Positions 1 through 8,886 of a stretch of 64,000 bases of DNA are shown piece by piece. The position numbers and the translations under genes were made by a program. Position 1 is the stretch's first letter, and every line of letters starts with the position of its first letter. The notes below the pieces were generated by a model that had not been told where the DNA came from, made no database searches, and worked only from the letters and a program-made list of their open reading frames with translations. This stretch comes from Bermanella sp036960565 (GTDB taxonomy: Bacteria; Pseudomonadota; Gammaproteobacteria; Pseudomonadales; Oceanobacteraceae). The stretch is taken from contig JBALXQ010000019.1 of NCBI GenBank assembly GCA_036960565.1, positions 29,804-93,803 of the forward strand, given 5' to 3'.

Positions 1-601
1 CCTGAATAGATATATCGAGGCGATCGCTGGTTTGCAGCGTAAAAATGGTTTGCTTGGCTTGAATATTTTCGTGATTTTCAGCGGTTCTATTCGCAATTGA
101 GCCGGAAAATGGTGCGCGTAAATAAGTATAATCTAGATCGGTCTGAGCTGCATTTAAACTAGACTGTGAAACTCTTAAATTAGCCTGCGCTTCATCGTAC
201 TGAGACTGGGCTATAAGCTTTTTATCCAGCATACTTTTAGCACGCTCAAATTGAGAACTGGCCAAATCAAATCTTGCCTGGCGATCATCAAGGCGCAGCT
301 TAAAGTCTTTAGGATCAAGCCGTGCCAGTAGCTGCCCTTCCTCAACATGTTCACCTGCCTTAACCGCTAAAGTAATAATTTGTCCACTGACTCTAAATGC
401 TAATTTTGAGTCGGCATTGGCTTCCACTTCAGCTGGAAAATTACGCAGATCACTTTGTCTATTTTGCCCCACTTCAAAAATTTTAGCCGGACGCAACACA
501 GGGTCTTTAGCCGTTGCCTGCTCACCGTTACCACACCCCATCAGAGTGATGGCCGCCACCCATAACCATGTGGATTTCAATAAAACAGTGGAATCAAACA
601 T
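1..601 (-). CDS. RND efflux periplasmic adaptor lipoprotein (N-terminal part, runs off the left edge)
   Basis: About 200 N-terminal residues are visible; the 3' end lies outside the window. The ATG at 601 opens a lipoprotein signal with lipobox L-M-G-C (Cys23). Then come a half-lipoyl segment around residues 66-98 (RVSGQI, GEHVEEGQLLARLDP), a charged helical hairpin at about 100-160, and the second lipoyl half with LRAPFSG near 170. This is the layout of HlyD/AcrA-type membrane fusion proteins, which link an inner-membrane RND pump to an outer-membrane channel. The pump gene is expected just outside the window. The gene is divergent from a LysR regulator 228 bp away, which may control it. Substrate unknown. 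Confidence 0.88.
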   Translation of the reverse strand, partial: MFDSTVLLKSTWLWVAAITLMGCGNGEQATAKDPVLRPAKIFEVGQNRQSDLRNFPAEVEANADSKLAFRVSGQIITLAVKAGEHVEEGQLLARLDPKDFKLRLDDRQARFDLASSQFERAKSMLDKKLIAQSQYDEAQANLRVSQSSLNAAQTDLDYTYLRAPFSGSIANRTAENHENIQAKQTIFTLQTSDRLDISIQ

Positions 602-829
602 ATTAGTACCTCACTTGGCGCAGTTTTTTGGCTAGAACGAAAGGAAATACCCCTTCATTGCAATGTAGCTGGCTTAGGACGATAGACAAGAAAGGCATCT
701 GAAGAAGGTTAAAAAACTAACCTGCTCGCTCTGACGGCGTTAAAAGGCCTTTGATAAGGCTGGATTTTAATCGCATTCAAGATAAAATAAAATTTACTAT
801 AACTTTGCATCTCGCTAAATTAATTTTAT

Positions 830-1711
830 ATGACACTAGAGCAATTAATCATTCTCAGGCAAATCATCGAATGCGGCAGCATTAAGGCCGCAGCCGAAAG
901 CCTGCATAAAACCCAACCCGCTTTAACCATGGCCATTAAGAAGCTGGAGGGGGAATACGGCTTTAATATCTTTAATCGAGATCAATACCGGCTACAGCTC
1001 ACTCAGGCAGGTAAGGCCTTTTACAGAAAATCTCAGGCATTGTTATCTAATGCAGACCAACTACGTTCCATGGGCCAACATTTGGGCGCGGGTAATGAGC
1101 CCATTATTCATCTCGCTTACGATCAATTCTGTCCACACTCTTTCATCATGGCGGCCTTAAAGGACACCCAAAAAAAATATTCGGACACCGAAATTCACAT
1201 ATTAGGAGAATCTCGATTCCGATCGCTAGAGTTACTGCAAAAAGGAGAAGTAGATATTGCCATAAGCCCCTGGTGGCCTACGTTTTATGCTTTGGGAGGG
1301 GTGGACACTATCTCCATTGATACCTTTAAATTAGTGTTAGTTGCGGCTCCATCCTTGTTAAAGGGTGAAAAAATTAACGAGTTGGAACAGTTAAGACCCT
1401 TCATGGAACTCACCAGTCACGAAAGTGAAATGGATTTTGATTCAGAAAAGCTCACGCTCGTGACGGGCGTTCGCCAATGGAAAACGCGTGATAGCCTAAC
1501 CCTTAAACATATGTTGCTGGCAGGCCTTGGTTGGGGATTGGTGCCCGAGCACCTAGTAGAGCGAGAATTAACTGAAGGGGCCTTACTGCAATTGCATTTA
1601 ACTGATGCGGAGTCGGTGATCAGCGGCGATGTACGAGCGGTGCGAAAGCAGGATAAAACACCTGGGCCAGTGGCATCTCACCTATGGGAATGCTTTAAAC
1701 AACTGGCCTAA
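830..1711 (+). CDS. LysR-family transcriptional regulator
   Basis: 293 residues, the normal LysR length. The N-terminal winged helix-turn-helix (about 1-60) has the family pattern: IIECGSIKAAAESLHKTQPA, then a MAIKKLEGEYGFNIFNR recognition/wing segment. The rest (about 90-290) is the periplasmic-binding-like effector domain. It is transcribed away from the RND adaptor gene across a shared intergenic region, the usual arrangement for a LysR protein controlling its neighbour. An 8-bp hairpin just after the stop separates it from the convergent urea transporter. The effector cannot be inferred. Confidence 0.9.
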   Translation: MTLEQLIILRQIIECGSIKAAAESLHKTQPALTMAIKKLEGEYGFNIFNRDQYRLQLTQAGKAFYRKSQALLSNADQLRSMGQHLGAGNEPIIHLAYDQFCPHSFIMAALKDTQKKYSDTEIHILGESRFRSLELLQKGEVDIAISPWWPTFYALGGVDTISIDTFKLVLVAAPSLLKGEKINELEQLRPFMELTSHESEMDFDSEKLTLVTGVRQWKTRDSLTLKHMLLAGLGWGLVPEHLVERELTEGALLQLHLTDAESVISGDVRAVRKQDKTPGPVASHLWECFKQLA

Positions 1712-1734
1712 AGGCTGCACTGGGCACAGCCTTT
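1710..1734. terminator. Hairpin between convergent LysR and urea transporter genes
   Basis: Inverted repeat AAAGGCTG (1710-1717) / CAGCCTTT (1727-1734) with a 9-nt loop, overlapping the stop region of the LysR gene and lying between two convergent genes. The following T-run is short, so efficiency is uncertain. Confidence 0.5.
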
Positions 1735-1760
1735 AATTAATACCATTATAGCGCTCTGCC

Positions 1761-2675
1761 TTAAATTCGGCGCTTGCTCAGAAGTGCATTCGCCCTAAGA
1801 ACAGGCAGCTGAACCAACACCTGCAAAGACCACACTGACAAGACAAACGGCAGCGTGAAAAAACTTAAATGAGCCAGAATGAAAACCTGAGTAAACACCA
1901 CAGACAACATCACCCCCAGCACAATTTTATAAGGCAGAACGTAAGCCTGATTCCACCAGTCTGGGCCTGAGTCTTTTAGGCACAAAGCATGGGCCGTTAA
2001 AATGGCACAAAAACCAAACAGACCGGTATTTAACGCTTGCTCATGCATGCCCAATTCTATTGCCAGAAAATAGGCTAAGCCTACTGACCAAATGGTAATA
2101 AAAAAAGCACGTACACTGGCCACGAGAAAACCCAGTAAAATACAAATACCAGACACGGCATTGGGCAATAAAAATATTTGGCCGATACTTTCAAATAATG
2201 GCAGCACAAACGTTTGATCAAACACAGGGATCACTTCCTGGCCCGTCACATTGAATGCCTGCCCCAAACTATATACAAACATGGCAACAATAATAAACGG
2301 CATGGTAAATAGTGGCACGTTAGAGCGAGCCGCTACCCAAATCACTAACTGCACCGAAAATATACTGGCCAAACCCAACAGCAATAGAGTCCAATCATTA
2401 ATAGGTAAAAAGGCTGCTATGGAGATACCAATGAGCGAGCCATTAAAACCGTATAAGCCGTTTTCAACATCACTTTCTTTAATGAAGTGCCCTTTGGCCT
2501 TTAGAAAAGCAAAGCCATTGGACAGCCCCGCTCCCGCCAGTGCACAAGCAGCATATAAAGGAGAGTACAGGGCGATGCCTAAAAGGAAAAAAGCCCCTGT
2601 AATAGGACTGCCTTGCAGGCACACCTGAGCCACACTTTTTAGTGTGGCAAATAATAAATTGTGTAAATAGGTCAC
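1761..2675 (-). CDS. Urea transporter (UT/SLC14 family)
   Basis: 304 residues, almost entirely hydrophobic, about ten membrane segments. The two internally repeated halves typical of UT proteins are visible: GLYGFNGSLIGISIAAFL followed by PLFTMPF in the first half, and GLFGFCAILTAHAL followed by FFTLPF in the second. The family forms trimeric channels that pass urea or related small amides down a gradient across the inner membrane. The start is GTG at 2675, with AAGAG about 6 nt upstream. No urease genes lie nearby, so urea would have to be used by enzymes elsewhere or the substrate may differ. Confidence 0.8.
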   Translation of the reverse strand: MTYLHNLLFATLKSVAQVCLQGSPITGAFFLLGIALYSPLYAACALAGAGLSNGFAFLKAKGHFIKESDVENGLYGFNGSLIGISIAAFLPINDWTLLLLGLASIFSVQLVIWVAARSNVPLFTMPFIIVAMFVYSLGQAFNVTGQEVIPVFDQTFVLPLFESIGQIFLLPNAVSGICILLGFLVASVRAFFITIWSVGLAYFLAIELGMHEQALNTGLFGFCAILTAHALCLKDSGPDWWNQAYVLPYKIVLGVMLSVVFTQVFILAHLSFFTLPFVLSVWSLQVLVQLPVLRANALLSKRRI

Positions 2676-3017
2676 GATGCTCTTTGGAAATGAATCCGCG
2701 CTTAAAAAAGATGAATAAAAACTGACCCAAGAATTTGGGAAACGGCATTCTACCTTTCTTTTTTTAAATGTCTGTATTGAGCGTTTTCATAATGTGGGTG
2801 AACCTATTATAAAGATCACCCTGTGAAAAATCAGTCCAGCGGCACAAACCATCTGCCAGTTTAAGGAATAGCTGCAATAGCTTCATAACTTGATGCGTGG
2901 CAATGGATTGCTTAGGAGAAAATTAATTGAGTGGCAGGGACTAATATAGGCCAGTTTTTAACTGGCCTATATTAGTAAAATTAGCAGATGGTTAATAACC
3001 ATTAGAATTAAGAGATA
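2676..3017. other. Intergenic region (342 bp) between urea transporter and solute-binding protein
   Basis: No convincing gene. It holds the promoter/leader of the urea transporter on its left side and a very strong perfect hairpin at 2940-2976 (listed separately) just past the end of the solute-binding protein gene. Confidence 0.5.
2940..2976. terminator. Perfect 17-bp hairpin downstream of the solute-binding protein gene
   Basis: Arms 2940-2956 (ACTAATATAGGCCAGTT) and 2960-2976 are perfect inverse complements around a TTT loop. It lies about 40 nt past the stop of the minus-strand gene ending at 3018, so it could end or protect that transcript. Neither flank has a run of T, unlike a standard intrinsic terminator. 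Confidence 0.5.
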
Positions 3018-3758
3018 TTACTTCAAGGCTGTGGCTTTATTTATTATCGATTGCAAAGAGCCATCGCTTTTCATTTTTCCTAAGCCTGTATTAAATTTAT
3101 TTAATAAGCCTTCGCATAACACGTATTTTTTAGAACACACAGCGTGCATACCATCTTCACCTAGGTTAGGCTCCTTCACCATTTTTAACTTAGCAGCATC
3201 ACTTTTAGAAAGTTTATCTCGAATAATCCCAGCCCCAACAAAAGGGTCTACGGGGAATATATCAATGCGCCCGTTTACTAATTTTTTTATGTTTTGTTCA
3301 TCACTGGCCGCTTCTTGAATTTTAAACTGGGCTCTCATTGCATCAAATTCATTGCCATAACTGTAGCCTCGGCTTACACCAATTTTAAAAGGCTTTAAAT
3401 CTTCAAGCGTGCTCCATTTAAAACCCTTTTCCTTAGCGGTAATAAAGACGGTGGTGGTATTCATGATCACATCAGAATACAACCAACGAGTGCTACGCTC
3501 TTGAGTTTTAATCCAGCCAAAAGACACTCGCTTATTTTCACTTATTTCAGTGGCTTCTATGCGCTTCCAAGGCTTAAATTCTAAAACGGCATCAACGCCT
3601 TCCTTCTTAAAGGCCTTCACTACGATCTCAGATAGAAAGCCTTTATTGGCCAGAGTTTTATCTATGTAAGGGGCATAATCGCCAATGGCCACCGCCACGT
3701 CTTGAGCATGTGTCGCCTGAATGGTGATTAACGCAATAAGCAGAACTAAAAACTTCAT
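3018..3758 (-). CDS. Periplasmic solute-binding protein, SBP_bac_3 type
   Basis: 246 residues from the ATG at 3758, which follows a good ribosome site (GGGAG, 3762-3769) and opens a cleavable signal peptide ending at THA-QD (about residue 18). An upstream in-frame start would add 11 residues before the signal peptide and is less likely. The mature part has the two-lobe pattern of amino-acid binding proteins: YAPYIDK near the start, then FKIGVSRGYSYG and a GRIDIFPVDP segment. No permease or ATPase gene is adjacent. Stand-alone members often serve as sensors or are orphaned; the ligand is unknown. Confidence 0.78.
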   Translation of the reverse strand: MKFLVLLIALITIQATHAQDVAVAIGDYAPYIDKTLANKGFLSEIVVKAFKKEGVDAVLEFKPWKRIEATEISENKRVSFGWIKTQERSTRWLYSDVIMNTTTVFITAKEKGFKWSTLEDLKPFKIGVSRGYSYGNEFDAMRAQFKIQEAASDEQNIKKLVNGRIDIFPVDPFVGAGIIRDKLSKSDAAKLKMVKEPNLGEDGMHAVCSKKYVLCEGLLNKFNTGLGKMKSDGSLQSIINKATALK

Positions 3759-3845
3759 TTTTCTCTCCCAACAAAAGCCAATTATGGCCACTTAATAGAT
3801 GCTTTAAGCGTAGTTGAAAGTAGACATAAATCGACTAGGTTAACC

Positions 3846-4778
3846 TCACTCCCTTTGCCAAACTGGCACCGGCTCAAACAATGTCACCAGATAATCAATG
3901 AAAGCCCGTGTTTTAGGGGCAAGGTGGGCGGTATCAGGGTACACGGCACAAATCTGGGTATCGGCTATTTTCCAGTGGGGCAATACTTTAACCAAACGCC
4001 CACTTTTCAATGCGTCATGCACCAGAAAATCCGCCAGCAATGCCACCCCAGAACCTGCCATGGCCGCTTCATAAAGTGACTGAGCATCGTTGGCCATTAA
4101 CCTTGCATTAATGGGGACTTTTATTGCTTCTTGAGCGGGTGATTGCAGTTGCCAGTAGTTCATCCCTTCCAAGTGTGAGAAGTGCAGGCAACTGTGATGC
4201 ATCAAATCTTGTGGGTCATTAAGAGGTGCGCTTTGATTTAAATACTCAGGAGACGCTACTAAAAAGCGCTCGTTAATGGCCAGTTGGCGTTGCCTTAATG
4301 TGGAGTCCAGTGGCTTGCCAATGCGCACCGCCACATCTACCCGCTGGGAAATTAAATCAACCATGCTATCGGTGTAATGAATATCTAGCTGAATGTTTGG
4401 AAAGCGTCTTAAAAATTCAGGAATGGCAGGGGCAATACAAATGCGTCCAAATGCAGAAGGCACGTTTACTCTTAACACCCCAGATGGATGCCCATTGAGT
4501 GAGGCCAATGCATTATCACCTTCGTCTAGGTCGGCCAGTACCCGCTGCGCGTAAGGCAGGTATATTTCCCCGGCTTCAGTTAGCGCCATTCTGCGTGTGG
4601 TGCGCACAAATAATTGGCTACCCAGAGACTCCTCAAGCCGCTTTATCCTTCGGCTTAATGATGAAGGTGTTAGTGCGAGAGTTTTGGCGGCTTCGTTAAA
4701 ACTTAAACACAGTGCCGATTCAACAAAGGCTTTTATTAAAGCCAGCTTGTCGTCGTTATTATTGATAGGTGTGGTCAT
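3846..4778 (-). CDS. LysR-family regulator, likely controlling the adjacent SDR
   Basis: 310 residues from the ATG at 4778; a GTG 24 bp upstream is the alternative. HTH at about 8-66 (SFNEAAKTLALTPSSLSRRI, RRMALTEAG), effector domain after residue 90. The sequence belongs to the CrgA/DmlR-like LysR group, with GxLRVNVPSAFGR and the NAL-rich C-terminus CAVYP, TRAFIDYL. It is divergent from an SDR oxidoreductase with about 115 bp between starts. That is the classical arrangement for this group, which often responds to electrophiles or quinones. The same LysR/SDR arrangement, broken, recurs at 12.8-13.6 kb. Confidence 0.9.
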   Translation of the reverse strand: MTTPINNNDDKLALIKAFVESALCLSFNEAAKTLALTPSSLSRRIKRLEESLGSQLFVRTTRRMALTEAGEIYLPYAQRVLADLDEGDNALASLNGHPSGVLRVNVPSAFGRICIAPAIPEFLRRFPNIQLDIHYTDSMVDLISQRVDVAVRIGKPLDSTLRQRQLAINERFLVASPEYLNQSAPLNDPQDLMHHSCLHFSHLEGMNYWQLQSPAQEAIKVPINARLMANDAQSLYEAAMAGSGVALLADFLVHDALKSGRLVKVLPHWKIADTQICAVYPDTAHLAPKTRAFIDYLVTLFEPVPVWQRE

Positions 4779-4894
4779 GGCGAGATTATTCGTGCACCCC
4801 ACGCAAAAGTAAACAGCGTGAAAGTGGGATTATCTGTTCAACTATTTTGGTTAGCATTCAAGGCAGCTATAAAGCCAAACTAAAACCAGCAGAG

Positions 4895-5668
4895 ATGAAC
4901 ATGAAATTACTAGAAAATAAATGCGGCATGGTCGTGGGCGCCACTTCGGGCATTGGTCGTGACAGCGCATTATTGTTTGCCAAACAAGGGGCCACTCTTA
5001 CTATTGTGGGGCGTCGCACTCATCTATTAGAAACTTTACAAAAAGAAATTGAAGCACTGGGTGGGCAAGCCTTTGTGATCACGGCAGATGTTACAGACAC
5101 TGCACAAATTGAAAACATGGTGCAAGCAGCCAAACAAAAAATGGGCAAACTGGATTTTGCCTTTAACAATTCAGGCACCATTGGTAACTTTGCTCCTATG
5201 CTGGAACAGACTGAAGAAGACTGGGACCACACTATTAACACGAACTTAAAATCCATTTGGTTATCTATTCGTGCCCAAGCAAACGCCATGAAAGAAAACG
5301 GTGGCACCATAGTAAATACCTCATCTTGGTTAGCAAAAGGCGCTTTGGCTGGCTCCACCAGTTACTCGGCCAGTAAAGCCGGTATGGACGGATTATTGCG
5401 CCCCGCCGCGATCGAACTAGCCGCCCTGAATATTCGCATTAATAATATCAACCCCGGCGGCATAGATACTCAGATGACCCGCGAAGCGTTTAACCATGAT
5501 GAAAGCGTATTAGCCGCCTTTGCCCAATCGCACCCAAGTGGGCGCATGGGCACCACTGAAGAAGTGGCTAATTTAGCGGCATTTTTATTATCTGATCTAT
5601 CTAACAACATTACTGGGCAAGCTATCTCAACCGATGGTGGCTATGGCATAGCGGGCCAACGAGGGTAA
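4895..5668 (+). CDS. Short-chain dehydrogenase/reductase (SDR)
   Basis: 257 residues from the ATG at 4895; an ATG at 4901 is equally possible. Classical SDR features: nucleotide-binding GATSGIG near residue 15, ADV at about 65, NNSG at about 92, catalytic Ser followed by YSASK (Tyr-x-x-x-Lys) near 155, and INNINPGGIDT after it. It should reduce or oxidise a small carbonyl/alcohol with NAD(P)H in the cytoplasm. The divergent LysR gene is its probable regulator. The substrate cannot be read from sequence; FabG-like naming would be over-interpretation. Confidence 0.9.
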   Translation: MNMKLLENKCGMVVGATSGIGRDSALLFAKQGATLTIVGRRTHLLETLQKEIEALGGQAFVITADVTDTAQIENMVQAAKQKMGKLDFAFNNSGTIGNFAPMLEQTEEDWDHTINTNLKSIWLSIRAQANAMKENGGTIVNTSSWLAKGALAGSTSYSASKAGMDGLLRPAAIELAALNIRINNINPGGIDTQMTREAFNHDESVLAAFAQSHPSGRMGTTEEVANLAAFLLSDLSNNITGQAISTDGGYGIAGQRG

Positions 5669-5790
5669 TCATCTTATATCGCCCAATCTTTAATGAGGAG
5701 TTGGAATCTATATATGCCAATTAGGAATGCTGTATCGCGGTACAGTGTTCCCAATCAAGCAATCAATTCCAATAAGAAGAGGCGCGCATC

Positions 5791-7548
5791 ATGTTGGCCC
5801 TGTCCAAACCGTCCTTAACACTGGCGCTATCCTTAGCCATTAGTTCAGTGACCGCATTAACACCCGCCGCTAGCCAAGCGGCTAATACCCCTAAGAAACC
5901 CAATGTGGTGGTGATTCTGGCCGATGACCTAGGCTACAGCGATCTTAAGTCTTATGGCAGCGAAATAGACACCCCCAACCTAGATCAACTGGCCCAAGAA
6001 GGACTGAGCTTCAGTAACTACCATACCTCGGCCAGCTGCGCCCCTACCCGCGCCATGCTGTTATCTGGAGTAGACAGCCATCGTGCAGGGGTGGCCAACA
6101 TTGCGGAAGCCAAAACCGAATCACAAGCCAACTCGCCTTTTTACAATGGCACCTTAAATGACAACGTAGTGACCATTGCCACTTTATTAAAAGATCAGGG
6201 TTACCACACTTACATGGCCGGTAAATGGCATCTTGGCTACAAGGACGAAGCCCTGCGCCCTATCAACCGAGGTTTTGAGCAAACCGTTATGATGCCCTAT
6301 TCAGGGGCCGACAATTGGCAACAGCGTTCGTACTTGCCTAACTACCCAAAGGCCGAATGGTTTGCCAATGGCAAGAATATTACCCTGCCCGATGATTTTT
6401 ATTCTTCAAAATATATTATCGATAAAAGCATAGAGTTTATTAATAGCAACAAGGACGACAACCAACCATTTTTCTCTTATGTGGCTTTTCAAGCCGTACA
6501 CATTCCAGTACAGGCCCCAAAAGAATTCACCGATAAATACCTAGGAAAATACGATGCCGGTTGGGGCGCGCTAAGAAAAAAACGCCAACAAGCCGTAAAA
6601 AAATTAGGTCTCGTGCCAAAAGATGCCAAGATGATGGACGTGGCCACCACACAAGATTGGGATGCCCTATCGGAAGAAGATAAAAAATATCACTCTAAAA
6701 GCATGGCCGTTTACGCGGGCATGGTGGACTCTATGGATGCCAACATTGGGCGTTTAGTTCAACACCTAAAAGACATTGGTGAATATGACAATACCATTTT
6801 TATATTCACATCCGATAACGGTGGCGAAGCCTCTGACCCAGGCTCCATGTCACCGCTGTTTCCAGTGTGGCTGTCTATGGAAGATTACAACCAAGATTAT
6901 GAAACGCTAGGCGAGAAAGAAAGCTACAACTACATAGGCGCCAGTTTTGCTAGCGCGGTAGTGGGCCCACTTGGGCATTATAAATTTTATTCCGGTGAAG
7001 GCGGTTTACGCGTACCCATGATCATCACCGGCCCTGCCCTAGACAACTCTCTTAAAGGCACATGGAATAATTCATTTACTTATGTAAAAGATCTTGCCCC
7101 TACTATTTTACAGTTAACCGGTACGCAACACCCTGGCACTGAATATAAAGGTAAAACAGTTGAAGCCATGACCGGTAAAAGCCTAGCACCCATAGTGGAT
7201 GCCAGTCAGGAAACTGTATACACACCTAAAGAAAACATCGCCTATGAAATTGGCGGTAACGCGGCATTGTTTCAAGGGGATTATAAAATCATGTTAAACC
7301 GCCCCAAATTAGGCGATGGTGAATGGCACCTTTACAACATAGTGACCGACCCTGGTGAAACGCAAGATTTACGAGAACTGAAACCAGAGCTTTTTAAAGA
7401 GCTAAAAATCGCCTACGCACAATACGAGCAAGAAAACGGCGTATTGCCGGTGCCAAGCGATTATGACCAACGCAGGCAAGTGATTAATAACGCCATTCAA
7501 GTACGAGTAGTGCAACCAATTAAGGAATTTTTTAGCTCTATTTTTTAG
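5791..7548 (+). CDS. Secreted sulfatase (arylsulfatase type)
   Basis: 585 residues with a signal peptide ending near AASQA-AN (about residue 31). The metal-binding ADDLGYSD follows, then the signature C-A-P-T-R at Cys83-Arg87. Cys83 is the residue that an anaerobic or FGE-type maturase converts to formylglycine. Further conserved points are GKWHLGY, the internal TSDNGGEA and the late GLRVPMI. Type I sulfatases hydrolyse sulfate esters of polysaccharides, steroids or aryl alcohols. No maturase, glycosidase or sulfate transporter is adjacent. A strong bidirectional hairpin follows the gene. Substrate unknown. Confidence 0.92.
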   Translation: MLALSKPSLTLALSLAISSVTALTPAASQAANTPKKPNVVVILADDLGYSDLKSYGSEIDTPNLDQLAQEGLSFSNYHTSASCAPTRAMLLSGVDSHRAGVANIAEAKTESQANSPFYNGTLNDNVVTIATLLKDQGYHTYMAGKWHLGYKDEALRPINRGFEQTVMMPYSGADNWQQRSYLPNYPKAEWFANGKNITLPDDFYSSKYIIDKSIEFINSNKDDNQPFFSYVAFQAVHIPVQAPKEFTDKYLGKYDAGWGALRKKRQQAVKKLGLVPKDAKMMDVATTQDWDALSEEDKKYHSKSMAVYAGMVDSMDANIGRLVQHLKDIGEYDNTIFIFTSDNGGEASDPGSMSPLFPVWLSMEDYNQDYETLGEKESYNYIGASFASAVVGPLGHYKFYSGEGGLRVPMIITGPALDNSLKGTWNNSFTYVKDLAPTILQLTGTQHPGTEYKGKTVEAMTGKSLAPIVDASQETVYTPKENIAYEIGGNAALFQGDYKIMLNRPKLGDGEWHLYNIVTDPGETQDLRELKPELFKELKIAYAQYEQENGVLPVPSDYDQRRQVINNAIQVRVVQPIKEFFSSIF

Positions 7549-7597
7549 AGTTACTTTTCTACTTTATATTGAGTTCAAAATTTAGTTTTGCATAATA

Positions 7598-7637
7598 AAA
7601 AATCTCTTACCTAAACTGCTTCGGGTAAGAGATTTTT
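7598..7637. terminator. Bidirectional intrinsic terminator
   Basis: Arms 7598-7611 and 7624-7637 (AAAAATCTCTTACC / GGTAAGAGATTTTT) with a 12-nt loop. The A-run on the left and T-run on the right let it work in both directions between the convergent sulfatase and MDR genes. Confidence 0.85.
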
Positions 7638-7692
7638 AACGCCCCTCCACATTTTGCAATATAAAAATTTGCAAAATCAGAATACTTAAAAA

Positions 7693-8886
7693 TTAAGGAT
7701 GCACCACACAACCCCCAATGATGTCACCGCGCCACTTGGCTTTCATGGCCTCTTTAATATCGTTTAATTCATAGGTGTGCGAGATATAAGGTTTTAACTG
7801 CCCACTTTCTACCCAACCCATAATTGCTTCTAAACGTTCGGTACGAATACTGGCGTCGTGTTGGGTGGAAATCACAGTTGGGCAACCCATAACCTTTAGG
7901 CCTTTCATCATAATAAGATTGGTGGGCAGCATATTGGCATTAGGCGCGCCTCGTTGACCTTTACCCTTTGAGACAAAAGGCGTGGACGCCCAACCCACCA
8001 CTAAAAAGCGTGCACCAAAACTTACACAACGCATGCTCTCTAGTGAAATGTCACCCCCTACTCCGTCGTATACCACATCGACACCACGGCCATTGGTTAA
8101 GGCTTTTACTTCATCACGGAAACGTTTTACCCCCCCTCCATTTTCAGTACTTTGGCCTTCTGGGACCTTGCAGTTAATCACATGATCTGCCCCTTGCTGT
8201 TTTACTATTTTCAGTTTTTCATCACTGCGCCCGGTGGCAATGACGGTGGCCCCAATAATTTTAGCAATGTGTACCGCCGCTAATCCGGTGGCACCGCTGG
8301 CCCCGTGAATTAATACGGTTTCACCTTTTTGTAATTGGCCACAGGCAACTAAACAGTGATAAGCGGTTTCATAACTGCCCAATAAATTACACGCCTCATC
8401 AAATGAAAAGCCGTTTGGAATAGCGCGGATAGCCTCAATGGGTGCCACAGCAAATGACGCAAAGCCACCATACTGCTGATATTTTCCGGGTGAGCGCGGC
8501 CCTGCCACAAAACCATCTACTAATACGCGGTCGCCCACTTTAGCTTGGTCGGCATTAATGTTTTCACCTAACCAAATAATTTCACCACTGTATTCAAGTC
8601 CAGGAGTGTAAGGCAATGGCGGCATATGTTGGTACTGACCACTGCTCATTAATAAATCTACCCAACCCACCGCCGAACTTTTCACATTAATAATTACATC
8701 GGTACTGCCCAATGTGCTTGTATCGGGCATGGTTTGTTCTTCAAGGTATAAATTTTTCTCTACCCCTTCTACAGGGTTTTCTGCAAATTGTGCAATGCGC
8801 ACTCTTTGGCCTGTGGTTTCTAATATTTCCCCTAGGGCGCGTTGTTTTGATGTTTCTATAGTGGCTTCGGCCGAAGAATTAGGCAT
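7693..8886 (-). CDS. Zinc-independent MDR-family reductase (NADPH:quinone oxidoreductase-like)
   Basis: 397 residues. GroES-like N-terminal domain (about 60-165: VGWVDLLMSSGQY, PYTPGLEYSGEI), then a Rossmann domain with the QOR signature GASGATGLAAVHIAKIIGA at about 195 and VYDGVGG at about 270. The structural zinc cysteines of true alcohol dehydrogenases are absent. It overlaps the end of the nitronate monooxygenase gene by 8 bp (start at 8886, that stop at 8879), so the two are translated from one TetR-led transcript. The N-terminus is about 45 residues longer than in usual quinone reductases. A role in handling enones or quinones is likely. Confidence 0.85.
   Translation of the reverse strand: MPNSSAEATIETSKQRALGEILETTGQRVRIAQFAENPVEGVEKNLYLEEQTMPDTSTLGSTDVIINVKSSAVGWVDLLMSSGQYQHMPPLPYTPGLEYSGEIIWLGENINADQAKVGDRVLVDGFVAGPRSPGKYQQYGGFASFAVAPIEAIRAIPNGFSFDEACNLLGSYETAYHCLVACGQLQKGETVLIHGASGATGLAAVHIAKIIGATVIATGRSDEKLKIVKQQGADHVINCKVPEGQSTENGGGVKRFRDEVKALTNGRGVDVVYDGVGGDISLESMRCVSFGARFLVVGWASTPFVSKGKGQRGAPNANMLPTNLIMMKGLKVMGCPTVISTQHDASIRTERLEAIMGWVESGQLKPYISHTYELNDIKEAMKAKWRGDIIGGCVVHP

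Noticed and set aside
2251..2748. Overlapping open frames on both strands inside the urea transporter gene
   Set aside because: Out of frame with a well-conserved membrane protein; no start signals and no conserved features.
5791..7548. A polysaccharide utilisation locus around the sulfatase
   Set aside because: No glycosidase, TonB receptor, second sulfatase or maturase lies nearby; it stands alone.
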